Virus record (IMG/VR): IMGVR_UViG_3300031933_000107
Span: 1 to 61,432 of that record
Origin: a virus
Strand: one strand, 5' to 3'
DNA: 61,432 nucleotides
Below the pieces are notes generated by a model. It worked only from the letters and a program-made list of their open reading frames with translations. It did no database searches and was not told where the DNA came from. The position numbers and the translations under genes were made by a program. Below, piece by piece: positions 42,902 through 49,967 of the stretch; within the stretch, counting starts at the first letter, position 1, and every line of letters begins with the position of its first letter.

Positions 42902-43783
42902 TCAGTCCTCCATCGGGAATGGCGACAGGCATGCCGGAGAGTGTTTCGCTGGCTCCGTGCGAACCGGGTATTCAGCACCTGGCAGATCGCTGTCTTCCGC
43001 CACACGACCTCGATAGCTTTCCCAGTCGAATACCACCAGCTTGCCGCCACCTTCGCGCAGACGATCCAGGGCGCGCTCACCGATGTAGTCCTTGATCTGG
43101 TTGGCCGTCAGGTTTGAGAGAATGATGGTCGGGGCAAAAACAGAGTTGCGCTCGTTGAGCACCTCAAACAGCAAATGCTCCTCGGACTCGGTGCCGCGCT
43201 GGACGCCCACCTCATCAATGATCAGCAGATCAACATCACGCAGAGAGTCGATAATCTGCTGCTCCGTGAATTCAGAGTCCCGGCGGTATGTTTCGCGGAT
43301 TTTGCGGATCATTTTGGACGCGGTAATAAACACACACGTATGGCCTTGCTCGATCAGGCTGTTCGCGATGGCACACGCCAAGTGGGTTTTGCCTGTGCCT
43401 GGTCGGCCAGTCATGATCAGGCCAGCGCCTGTACGCTGGAAGCCGTAGAAGTCCTCAGCAAAGCGCTGACAAGCTGATAGCGCCTTGAGTTGATCAGGCG
43501 TTTCAGCACGGTAGTTATCGAAGGTGCGTGTCAGGTACTTCTGAGGAATCAGGCTGCTCGATACACGGCGTTCAAGGCACTGGCGCTCGTATGCAATCTG
43601 GCGCTGCTTGGCTTCCTCAGCCATACGCCTCTGATCTTCGATGCGCTCCCGCTCCACCCGCTCTTTCAGGCACTCAGGGCACTCGCCTTCCAAAACGCGG
43701 CCGCCCAGCTTGGTGAACTCGCATACCCAGTCGATGCCGTGCTCCTCGCAGTGGCGATTTTCGGTTTTGATGACCTTAAACAC
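42902..43783 (-). CDS. DnaC-like helicase loader ATPase
   Basis: The protein has 293 residues from the GTG at 43783, inside the end of the O-like gene, with GGAGGG upstream. The N-terminus has a zinc-binding pattern (ENRHCEEHG, CEFT, CPECL). Walker A is TGRPGTGKTHLACAIANSL and Walker B LLIIDEVG. It should load the host DnaB helicase at the origin, working with the O-like protein. Confidence 0.92.
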   Translation of the reverse strand: MFKVIKTENRHCEEHGIDWVCEFTKLGGRVLEGECPECLKERVERERIEDQRRMAEEAKQRQIAYERQCLERRVSSSLIPQKYLTRTFDNYRAETPDQLKALSACQRFAEDFYGFQRTGAGLIMTGRPGTGKTHLACAIANSLIEQGHTCVFITASKMIRKIRETYRRDSEFTEQQIIDSLRDVDLLIIDEVGVQRGTESEEHLLFEVLNERNSVFAPTIILSNLTANQIKDYIGERALDRLREGGGKLVVFDWESYRGRVAEDSDLPGAEYPVRTEPAKHSPACLSPFPMED

Positions 43784-44633
43784 GTTCAAAGCCCTCCGCT
43801 CCGTTGGCGTAATCAACCTGGTCGAATGATGGGGTTGCCTTACGCTGCGGCATGCTGCCTGACTTCGGTGCGAACACCCCCTGCCAGCCATTCACGATGG
43901 ACTCATCGAGACATGCGTTCGGGTCGATGCCCTGCTGCCTGAAGCCATCCAGTTTGGTAATCAGTCGGGTGAGTGCTACCTGCGTCATAGGCTTCTTGAT
44001 CGCCTTACGATGGGCCGCAAAATCTTGAACGGTTTGCGTACTCAGCCACTCAGGCACGACCGACAGGTCGAGCCCTTTGTTTTTTGTAGTAGTGTCTTTT
44101 GTAGTATTGTCTTGTCTTTTGTGGGTACTCGTTTGGGGACTCATGCGTCCCTGTTTGGGGACTTCTGCGTCCTTCTTTGGGGACTTTTGAGTCCCTGTTT
44201 GGGGACTTTCTACAGAGTCCCCATTTGGGGATTTTTGGTTCTTCTTTGAACGAGTGGATGGTGCCAGTGACTCATCAGCAACCCATTCAGAGATCACCTT
44301 GTTTATGCCAATAGCACGACCTTTCCGGTACAGAATGTTGCGTTCAACAAGACCTTTGATAACGGCAGAGATATGGTTTGCCGCTATCCCCGTCAGGCCC
44401 GAAATCTGGTCACGGCAAACCCAATCGCAGGGTTTGTTAAAGCCAAATGTCTTGTTGATGATGGCGAACATCACTTTGGTTTCTCGCTTACTCAGATCTG
44501 TCTTGCAGAGCTGCAGGACTAGATCATTCGCAAGCCGGGTATACCCGTTCTCAACCTCGGCCACCCTTCTCTCCTGTGTGTCTCCAGAATCCTGTGGCGC
44601 TGGAAACTTGTAAATCTGCGCTGTGTTTGCCAT
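43776..44633 (-). CDS. O-like replication initiator
   Basis: The protein has 285 residues. The N-terminal 120 carry a winged-helix typical of phage replication protein O (ENGYTRLANDLVLQLCKTDL, SKRETKVMFAIINKTFGFNK). The central part is a Ser/Lys/Gln-rich repeat segment (about 133-170) encoded by the 22-bp iterons. The C-terminal part probably contacts the DnaC-like protein. GAGAGGA lies 7 bp before the ATG. The small plus-strand RNA at 44643-44698 is antisense to this start region. Confidence 0.9.
   Translation of the reverse strand: MANTAQIYKFPAPQDSGDTQERRVAEVENGYTRLANDLVLQLCKTDLSKRETKVMFAIINKTFGFNKPCDWVCRDQISGLTGIAANHISAVIKGLVERNILYRKGRAIGINKVISEWVADESLAPSTRSKKNQKSPNGDSVESPQTGTQKSPKKDAEVPKQGRMSPQTSTHKRQDNTTKDTTTKNKGLDLSVVPEWLSTQTVQDFAAHRKAIKKPMTQVALTRLITKLDGFRQQGIDPNACLDESIVNGWQGVFAPKSGSMPQRKATPSFDQVDYANGAEGFERV
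44132..44231. repeat. ori: Iteron origin of replication inside the O-like gene
   Basis: Five copies of TTTGGGGACT (the last one degenerate) begin at 44132, 44154, 44176, 44198 and 44224, that is, every 22 bp (two helical turns) except the last step of 26. GTCCC arms between copies make each unit partly inverted. A T/A-rich stretch adjoins (44085-44130). Lambda and its relatives place the origin iterons in gene O in the same way. Confidence 0.88.
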
Positions 44634-44636
44634 AAT
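44608..44636 (+). promoter_or_regulatory. Promoter for an oop-like antisense RNA
   Basis: TTGTAA, 17 bp, CATAAT, reading against the O-like gene. The -10 box covers the O start codon region. Confidence 0.7.
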
Positions 44637-44642
44637 TAAATC

Positions 44643-44698
44643 CTCTCTGATGACCCTCGTTGTGGCCGCCCAGCCATTAGCAGCGAGGGTTTTCTTTT
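44643..44698 (+). ncRNA. Oop-like short antisense RNA
   Basis: A transcript from the promoter at 44608 would start near 44643 and end at a 10-bp hairpin (44653-44662 with 44681-44690, one G.U pair) followed by TTTCTTTT. The length would be about 56 nt. It covers the leader and ribosome site of the O-like mRNA on the other strand. In lambda, oop RNA lies at the corresponding place, but is antisense to cII. Control of initiator synthesis is inferred. Confidence 0.72.
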
Positions 44699-45589
44699 GC
44701 CTATTCAGCGCGGAGCGTTCGCCCCGTTCGTAAAGTTGTTGTGGTGGCCGGAGCTGATCCCGGCATGCTGACTTTCGCTGCTGGCTTAACGACGATCGTC
44801 ACCAATTGCAGAGTCGTGGAGCCTCGTCTTACTCCGTCCTATCAGCTACGCATCCGTAGTTAGCCTGCGCATTCACCACAACGGAAAAAGAGCGGTCCGC
44901 TCCCGTGTTTTCGGCCCTGTTCGGGTTCAGGACTTCAGCCGAGTGGGTAGCTACTTTTTTGCACGCCCGCGCTCTTTCCGTTGCCCCCTGCTTCCTTAGC
45001 CCGCGCAAGGGGATGCGGGCGAGTTGTGATGGCTGGACGCGACTCCAGCGACTGGTATCAGTGCGCTTCTCGATGACGGGCCAACTGGCCTTACTGTGCT
45101 GATACCCGGAACCTCAACCGTTGCCGACTCATAATGGGCGCTTGTTCCCGCCCTTCCCGCGTGTCTCCTGGATGCCTCTACTGCAACACCCTGCTTTCCA
45201 CGCCGCACCACAACTGAACAGCACCCTCATTCCCTGCCTGCGGGCCAGGAAAAATACCCAGCGGCCGAAGGTGCTGTTCGGTTCCCTCTCCTTTGCGCCA
45301 CCGGCGAGAGGGCTACCGGCTGAAGGGGGAAATTGATAAACCCCTGGCTTGCAGATTGTCTTGGGCGCCGATCTGCCAGCGGCACTACATGCCCGGATTA
45401 GAGCCATGTCCCGTTGCCGCCACCGGTGGGACTGACCGGCTCACTGGGCGGAGTACGCCCGGCTAAAGCTGGATCTCCTGTCAGCTTTTTCGATGCGCAC
45501 GATCCGAACGCATGGAAAAAGGAGACTGGGGAAGGAAATCCGAAAACCAGTCTCAAGGGCCCCGTGCAAGAGCCAGGGATCAGAGTTTG
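44699..45589. other. Long stretch without convincing genes, rich in hairpins
   Basis: About 890 bp lies between the O-like gene and the TraR-like gene. Only overlapping, poorly supported frames are present. Five long-range stems are visible: 44880-44894 with 44970-44982 (13 bp, 2-nt bulge); 44999-45004 with 45015-45020; 45054-45061 with 45099-45106; 45219-45225 with 45270-45276; 45284-45290 with 45306-45312. A structured leader RNA in the leftward early transcript is the simplest reading. Confidence 0.55.
45514..45554 (-). terminator. Terminator-like hairpin after the TraR-like gene
   Basis: Read leftward: 8-bp stem GAGACTGG/CCAGTCTC followed by CTTTTTCC. It would stop early leftward transcripts before the replication genes, much as tR1 does in lambda. 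Confidence 0.65.
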
Positions 45590-45775
45590 TTAAGCCGCAC
45601 CCGGCACACAGTCAGAGCAGACGACATAGCCAAGGTTGTACCGGTCATTTGGTCCCCCGCACTTGCGGCAATCCGGCTCGCCCTTCATATGCGCGGCATT
45701 CGCCTTTGCGCGGGCTACGAAATAGGACTCTTCTCGCTCGATGCGCTCCTGCGCCTGGTCGACTACATCAGCCAC
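45590..45775 (-). CDS. TraR/DksA-family C4 zinc-finger protein
   Basis: The protein has 61 residues from the GTG at 45775 with AAGGGG upstream; an ATG at 45793 is an alternative. The helical N-terminus (ADVVDQAQERIEREESYF) and the C4 finger (CRKCGGPNDRYNLGYVVCSDC) fit the short phage and plasmid TraR proteins. TraR acts in the RNA polymerase secondary channel to change promoter choice, so this gene may shift host transcription early in infection. Confidence 0.85.
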   Translation of the reverse strand: MADVVDQAQERIEREESYFVARAKANAAHMKGEPDCRKCGGPNDRYNLGYVVCSDCVPGAA

Positions 45776-46007
45776 GGCTAACCCCTTCACCATTCCCGAC
45801 AGTTCTTTCAGTACTCGCCGCACCATTTGCCGAACCAAAGATGCGGTGCATAGACTGAAACTGACGCTGCTTCTCAGCGAGGTGAGCCATGATCAGATCG
45901 CGCAGATATTCAGATGCAGAGATACCGACCAGATCGGCCAGCGCCTTGATCTGTGCTTCTTCTTCATCGGTGACGTGGGTGGCCAGGTGGCCGGGTAGTT
46001 TTGCCAT
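45768..46007 (-). CDS. Small ribbon-helix-helix-like protein
   Basis: The protein has 79 residues. The pattern HVTDEEEAQIKALADLVGIS followed by ASEYLRDLIMAHL is that of a ribbon-helix-helix DNA-binding protein. It follows cro by 11 bp (AAGGA ribosome site) and overlaps the TraR-like gene. In this position lambda has cII; this protein is not CII-like in sequence but may also be a regulator. Confidence 0.75.
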   Translation of the reverse strand: MAKLPGHLATHVTDEEEAQIKALADLVGISASEYLRDLIMAHLAEKQRQFQSMHRIFGSANGAASTERTVGNGEGVSRG

Positions 46008-46018
46008 GAGAGCTATCC

Positions 46019-46255
46019 TTAGGCTGCGTCAGAGGTTGACTTCAATGTTTCTGAAAGAAGCCAGTCAGATGAGAACGCACCGCCTGAAATGTCAGCGAGC
46101 CGCTTTGCGTACTCGGTTTCGCCTGTGTAGTCGGTGCGTGGCAGTCGGCCTGCATCAATCCACTTGTAGACCGCACGGACACTGACACCACAAGCCTTTG
46201 CTGCGGCTGGGATCTTGCCCGGTATCTGGTCAATGGAGGTCTTCAAAACATTCAT
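46019..46255 (-). CDS. cro: Cro-like repressor
   Basis: The protein has 78 residues from the ATG at 46255; an upstream in-frame start would run through the operators. A helix-turn-helix is clear (IPAAAKACGVSVRAVYKWID, AGRLPRTDY), as in YdaS/Cro-type proteins. It is divergent from cI and is the first gene of the leftward early transcript, so it should favour the lytic state by binding the same operators. No strong Shine-Dalgarno is seen, so the mRNA leader is short. Confidence 0.88.
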   Translation of the reverse strand: MNVLKTSIDQIPGKIPAAAKACGVSVRAVYKWIDAGRLPRTDYTGETEYAKRLADISGGAFSSDWLLSETLKSTSDAA

Positions 46256-46271
46256 TTGCGGGGTCTCAATG

Positions 46272-46344
46272 TGAACTTTGGGTACATGATAGAACATGAA
46301 CTGATTGTTCCGCAAGACTATTGCATCATTGAACTTGAGGTTCA
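46272..46344. promoter_or_regulatory. OR-like triple operator of CI/Cro
   Basis: Three inverted repeats of the form TGAAC-N5-GTTCA are seen at 46272-46286 (one mismatch), 46297-46311 (one mismatch) and 46330-46344 (perfect). Spacing is 25 and 33 bp. They fill the cro-cI gap. The first two overlap the cro promoter; the third is nearest cI and could control cI itself. Confidence 0.88.
46286..46315 (-). promoter_or_regulatory. PR-like promoter of cro and the leftward early genes
   Basis: Read leftward: TTGCGG, 18 bp, TATCAT. The middle operator lies between the two boxes and the left one covers the predicted start of transcription, so bound CI would block it. Confidence 0.7.
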
Positions 46345-46360
46345 TAAGCGAGGCGGTCGG

Positions 46361-47038
46361 ATGAGTATTGAGTTTGGCGAGCGGTTACAGAGAGCGCTCG
46401 AGTTAAGGGGGGTGAAAAAACACGGTTCTGGTGCCTGGCTGCACCGGCTTACTGGTGTAACCCCAAAAGCTGCCAGTAAGTGGCTGAATGGCGAAAACGT
46501 GCCCCGCCGTGAAAAGATAATTCAGATCGCCAATGAAACCGGCGTTCGCAGTGAGTGGCTTGAATACGGCGCGGAGCCAATGCTGCCGGGCGCAATAGCC
46601 GCAGAACCTAGCAATGTTGCTCCGGCGTATTTCAAGGAAGAGAGGAGGTTTCCTGTGATTAGCTGGATACAGGCAGGTGAATGGTCTGAAGCGATTGATA
46701 CGTTCCAACCTGGCGATGCTGACGAATGGGAATCATCAGACAGCAACGTGGGCGATAATGCCTTTTGGCTTCGCGTTATCGGTGACAGCATGACAGCACC
46801 ATCAGGCCTAAGCATCCCAGAAGGCCACATGATCTTGGTTGATCCGGCCTCACCTGCTGACAATGGCAGCTTGGTGGTCGCAAAACTGACAGACTCAAAT
46901 AAGGCTACATTCAAAAAGCTAGTGATCGATGCTGGCCAGAAGTACCTCAAGCCGCTAAATCCAAGCTACCGAACCATTGAGATCAACGGCAACTGCCGTA
47001 TCGTGGGCGTTGTTAAGGAAGCAAAGATAAAGCTATAA
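46361..47038 (+). CDS. cI: CI-type repressor with LexA/S24 autoprotease domain
   Basis: The protein has 225 residues from the ATG at 46361, which has GAGG 8 bp upstream; earlier in-frame starts lie in the operators. The N-terminal helix-turn-helix (LHRLTGVTPKAASKWLNGEN) is followed by a linker and a peptidase S24 domain with the catalytic Ser in VIGDSMTAPSGLSIPEG and Lys in LVVAKLTDSNKATF. It keeps lysogeny and should be cleaved after RecA activation, so the prophage is expected to be SOS-inducible. Confidence 0.94.
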   Translation: MSIEFGERLQRALELRGVKKHGSGAWLHRLTGVTPKAASKWLNGENVPRREKIIQIANETGVRSEWLEYGAEPMLPGAIAAEPSNVAPAYFKEERRFPVISWIQAGEWSEAIDTFQPGDADEWESSDSNVGDNAFWLRVIGDSMTAPSGLSIPEGHMILVDPASPADNGSLVVAKLTDSNKATFKKLVIDAGQKYLKPLNPSYRTIEINGNCRIVGVVKEAKIKL

Positions 47039-47056
47039 CCATGGAGGCGCTGGCAA

Positions 47057-47743
47057 ATGGAGATACTGGCTTTCATTGCGGCCTGCGTAGTCATTTGGAA
47101 ATTAATTGACTCCGCAAGCAGCAAAACCGAAAACAAAGACACCGTTCGGCAGACTACAACCATTCGCCAGAGTGGCGGAAAAACAACAACAGAGACCGTC
47201 ATTCATCAAGAGTTCGTGCGCGGCACAGCGCACGGATCGGTAAACTTTCAAAATACACCAGCAGACCCGACAGTAGGCCTTAGTGATGCCGACATAGTTG
47301 GCATAAAAACCATCCCGGGAAGCGAAGCACCCACCCATAAGGCGCTGAATCACGATGAAGCCCAGCCGCAGCAGCCCTATCAAGCCACAGCACGATTGTT
47401 TGGCAGAGAGCCAGCATTACAGTCGCCCTCGAAGTCGTATGCTGAACCCAAGCAGCCACCGGAACGAATAAGCACAACCCAGAATACAATAACCACAAAA
47501 CGCTGCACCAAGTGCGGGAAGTCTCAACCTGCTGTAACAGAGTTTTACCGCAGCTCAAAGCAGCCTGATGGTTTTTCTGTATGGTGCAAAACATGCCACG
47601 CAAATAGGGATAAAGAAGATCCGAGATACAAGCGTTGTCCAAAGTGCAAGAAACGAAGGCTTCGGACAAGTTTCTATAAATCTGACAAGAACCCAGATGG
47701 ACTGACTAAATGGTGCCGGTATTGTTTAGACAAGCAGCGATAG
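47057..47743 (+). CDS. Membrane-anchored double zinc-ribbon protein
   Basis: The protein has 228 residues. One N-terminal membrane segment (MEILAFIAACVVIWKLI) is followed by a disordered Thr/Gln/Pro-rich stretch, then two tandem zinc modules of one type: CTKCGKSQPAVTEFY..CKTC and CPKCKKRRLRTSFY..CRYC, both with a P-DG motif. It is 19 bp behind cI and so is probably expressed in the lysogen. The function is unknown; nucleic-acid binding at the membrane, for example in exclusion of other phages, is possible. Confidence 0.82.
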   Translation: MEILAFIAACVVIWKLIDSASSKTENKDTVRQTTTIRQSGGKTTTETVIHQEFVRGTAHGSVNFQNTPADPTVGLSDADIVGIKTIPGSEAPTHKALNHDEAQPQQPYQATARLFGREPALQSPSKSYAEPKQPPERISTTQNTITTKRCTKCGKSQPAVTEFYRSSKQPDGFSVWCKTCHANRDKEDPRYKRCPKCKKRRLRTSFYKSDKNPDGLTKWCRYCLDKQR

Positions 47744-48363
47744 TATTCTTGTGCACTATTGCACTGCATCAGGCTCATGCTGAAACAATTACCGGCAAAG
47801 TGGTTGAGGTTTCTGACGGGGATACCATTACTATCTTGGTGCCGGGCAATAATCAGCGAAAAGTACGACTTGCCGAGATTGATGCTCCTGAGCGCGGCCA
47901 ACCATACGGATCAAAGGCAGCTCAAATGCTGGCCGATATGGTGGCTGGTAGATCGGTGCAGGTTCGCTCAAATGGTGCGGACAGGTACGGTAGAACTATC
48001 GGGCGGGTGTTTTCATCTGGGCGTGACGTGAATAAATCAATGGTTGAGATGGGCGGTGCTTGGGTTTATCGCCAGTACATGACAGACCCTGATTTTTTAA
48101 TGGTCGAGAAAAAGGCGCGTGCAAGCATGGCAGGTCTATGGGCTCTACCTGAATCGGAGCGAATTCCGCCTTGGGATTGGCGCAGACATAAACGTAAGCC
48201 TGTCGCATCAGTTGCCCCCAGCACTCCAGGTGCCTGCGGTATGAAATCAACTTGTGGCGAAATGAGCAGCTGCGCCGAGGCGCGGTTTTATCTGAAGTCA
48301 TGTGGTATTCATCGCCTAGATGGTGATGGCGATGGCACCCCGTGCGAGTCAATTTGTAGATAA
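47710..48363 (+). CDS. Secreted thermonuclease with C-terminal excalibur domain
   Basis: The protein has 217 residues. After a signal peptide (AAIVFLCTIALHQAHA) comes a staphylococcal-nuclease-like domain at about 25-155 with DGDTI, R (KVRLAEIDAPERGQPYG) and E/R catalytic positions. The C-terminus is an excalibur-type calcium motif (SCAEARFYLKSCGIHRLDGD, GDGTPC). It overlaps the preceding gene by 34 bp. As a lysogen-expressed periplasmic nuclease it could degrade incoming DNA; that role is inferred. Confidence 0.88.
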   Translation: MVPVLFRQAAIVFLCTIALHQAHAETITGKVVEVSDGDTITILVPGNNQRKVRLAEIDAPERGQPYGSKAAQMLADMVAGRSVQVRSNGADRYGRTIGRVFSSGRDVNKSMVEMGGAWVYRQYMTDPDFLMVEKKARASMAGLWALPESERIPPWDWRRHKRKPVASVAPSTPGACGMKSTCGEMSSCAEARFYLKSCGIHRLDGDGDGTPCESICR

Positions 48364-48390
48364 CCCTCCCCTTCAGCATAAATACAGAAC

Positions 48391-48413
48391 AGCCCGCTTC
48401 GGCGGGCTTTTTT
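48391..48413 (+). terminator. Terminator of the cI operon
   Basis: AGCCCGC/GCGGGCT stem with a short loop followed by TTTTTT. It separates the lysogen-expressed operon from the right early promoter. Confidence 0.93.
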
Positions 48414-48431
48414 GTGCCCAATTAAAATTTA

Positions 48432-48475
48432 TGTACTTTTGGTACTTGACCTAATGTGTACTTATGGTTCATAGT
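48432..48475 (+). promoter_or_regulatory. PL-like early promoter with two CI-type operators
   Basis: The boxes are TTGACC (48446-48451) and CATAGT (48470-48475), 18 bp apart. TGTAC-N5-GTACT (48432-48446) abuts the -35 and TGTAC-N5-GTTCA (48457-48471) overlaps the -10. The two sites are 25 bp apart, the same as the first two sites at the cro end. This makes the rightward operon a CI target. Confidence 0.82.
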
Positions 48476-48504
48476 CTCATCAACATAGCAGGCCAGCCCT
48501 GCAC

Positions 48505-48517
48505 CGCTCTTTAAAAA
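48505..48517 (+). promoter_or_regulatory. boxA-like antitermination site
   Basis: CGCTCTTTAAAAA lies about 25 bp after the predicted start of transcription and closely resembles boxA of lambda nutL and of rRNA leaders. It should recruit NusB/NusE and allow read-through of terminators in the long early operon. No clear boxB hairpin is seen next to it. Confidence 0.65.
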
Positions 48518-48796
48518 CCAAAGATCCCGCACCAGATCCACGCCTGCAGCACTATCGCAGTCGTCGGCGGTTAATCGTCTGGTACATGGTGGCTATGTAA
48601 CCACCCACTGCTCCGCAGTGCTTCCCGAATACTCCCTCTTCGCTTGGCCTAAGAACGGCCAGCTGTACCGATGACAGTCTGACGGTTGATAAGCAATCGC
48701 CCAGCTGACAGTGGCGTGTAACTGCAGCAAGTGACACCTGAATATTCCGTTTGCGCCTTCATTGAGGGCGCATTCTGAATCAACAGGAGAACCACC
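48518..48796 (+). other. Structured leader of the rightward early operon
   Basis: No gene is supported in about 280 bp. Hairpins include CACTGC/GCAGTG (48606-48620) and TGGCC/GGCCA (48645-48661). A phage-type antiterminator RNA or a processed leader is possible. Confidence 0.5.
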
Positions 48797-48982
48797 ATGA
48801 CAAACCTGCACAGCTTCAGTGAGCGCAACTACATCATGGCAATGCGCAACAAGGCAAAAGCACGCGCCGAAAGGCTTGCCAAGTTCCAGATCGTTATCGA
48901 GTCGGTACACCCCGGCCACTTCGGCCAGCTCCCGCCATCACCAGAGGAGTTGGAATCAAAAGCCTTCCTTCTCGGACTCTGA
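48797..48982 (+). CDS. Small early protein
   Basis: The protein has 61 residues, basic in the middle (AMRNKAKARAERLAKFQIVI). It has an AGGAGA site and is the first gene after the structured leader. Not recognised. Confidence 0.7.
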   Translation: MTNLHSFSERNYIMAMRNKAKARAERLAKFQIVIESVHPGHFGQLPPSPEELESKAFLLGL

Positions 48983-49039
48983 AAATTCTCGCTGCGCATT
49001 CTTACGAGTGTGCAGCCGGAATTGAAACAGGAGGACCTT

Positions 49040-49420
49040 ATGAAAGGCGCAAGAGAATACGCACGGCTTTTCGAAACAGGACAATACGGAAGGCTTTATT
49101 TGGTCTCTGGGAGCCATGCCAGGGGCAAGACATTTCGCGTCTATATTCTGCCCGCTAACGAAGAGGCAAAGCAGAACGGGCCTCACAATCCACCGCTCAA
49201 TAAAGATGCAGTTGAAGTCTATGGCATTACCGGCGGTCAGCCTGGATGGACAGAGACTTATGGCTGGCTGCATGAGGGGAGATGGCAAGAGGATTTCGAT
49301 CTCTTAGTTGAGCAGCGGCGCAGTGAAGTAGCCGCACGTGAAATTGCGAATGAAGAGGCCCAATCGGATGCCAATAACACTGAAACCCAGCGTGTAGCGT
49401 CATTGCTCGCTACGTACTGA
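49040..49420 (+). CDS. Hypothetical early protein
   Basis: The protein has 126 residues from the ATG at 49040 (AGGAGG 6 bp upstream). It is a compact mixed alpha/beta sequence (GRLYLVSGSHARGKTFRVYI, GWTETYGWLHEGRWQEDFD) with an acidic helical end. No family recognised. First genes of such operons often act on host functions. Confidence 0.75.
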   Translation: MKGAREYARLFETGQYGRLYLVSGSHARGKTFRVYILPANEEAKQNGPHNPPLNKDAVEVYGITGGQPGWTETYGWLHEGRWQEDFDLLVEQRRSEVAAREIANEEAQSDANNTETQRVASLLATY

Positions 49421-49440
49421 ACACTCTGCCGGATATAGCC

Positions 49441-49626
49441 ATGAGAAATCTATTCAAGCGGCAGCGTAGCCGCACACAGGTCATCGTCTTGCGCGGTGAC
49501 GGATGGATTCACCCTGATAGTGACGTTGCAAACGAGAAGCGGCGCATTCGCTGGATGTATCGGCGCCTTGCACGCAATCGGCAGCCAACGTTGCAGTTTG
49601 ATATTCCGATCTATAAGCAGGAGTAA
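49441..49626 (+). CDS. Small basic early protein
   Basis: The protein has 61 residues, very rich in Arg (MRNLFKRQRSRTQVIVLRGD, RRIRWMYRRLARNRQ), suggesting nucleic-acid contact. No strong ribosome site is seen, so expression may depend on the gene ahead. Not recognised. Confidence 0.6.
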   Translation: MRNLFKRQRSRTQVIVLRGDGWIHPDSDVANEKRRIRWMYRRLARNRQPTLQFDIPIYKQE

Positions 49627-49631
49627 TCGCC

Positions 49632-49967
49632 ATGTACGACCACGGAGCCAATTTGCGTGCCCAGGCCGGTGCGCTGGAAGAATTGTTGTTTGAACGTAGT
49701 GATGAAATCACCGAGCTGGTGGATGTGTTCATGGAGTCCGGTTTAACCATCGGTAACCGCTGGCACAAGCTGCGTGATGCACATCTGGCCTTCTTTGAGT
49801 CGCCTCAGTTTGAAGACTGGGATCAGCGCTCAATGCAGCCGGGATTGACTGATGCGCAGAAGCAGGCACTGGCTACCGAGTATGAAGAACTGATGCAGGC
49901 CTATATCCGGCACTACGTTGAGATGCTGGAGCCTGAATTGACTCGGGAAATGGAGGACGCGGCATGA
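49632..49967 (+). CDS. Hypothetical acidic early protein
   Basis: The protein has 111 residues, acidic and mostly helical (GALEELLFERSDEITELVDV). GGAG lies upstream, and the stop overlaps the next start (ATGA). Not recognised. Confidence 0.7.
   Translation: MYDHGANLRAQAGALEELLFERSDEITELVDVFMESGLTIGNRWHKLRDAHLAFFESPQFEDWDQRSMQPGLTDAQKQALATEYEELMQAYIRHYVEMLEPELTREMEDAA

Noticed and set aside
44996-45407. Overlapping leftward ORFs (92 and 71 codons) in the non-coding stretch
   Set aside because: They overlap each other in different frames, lack good ribosome sites, have unusual composition and coincide with long hairpins. I kept the region as unassigned.
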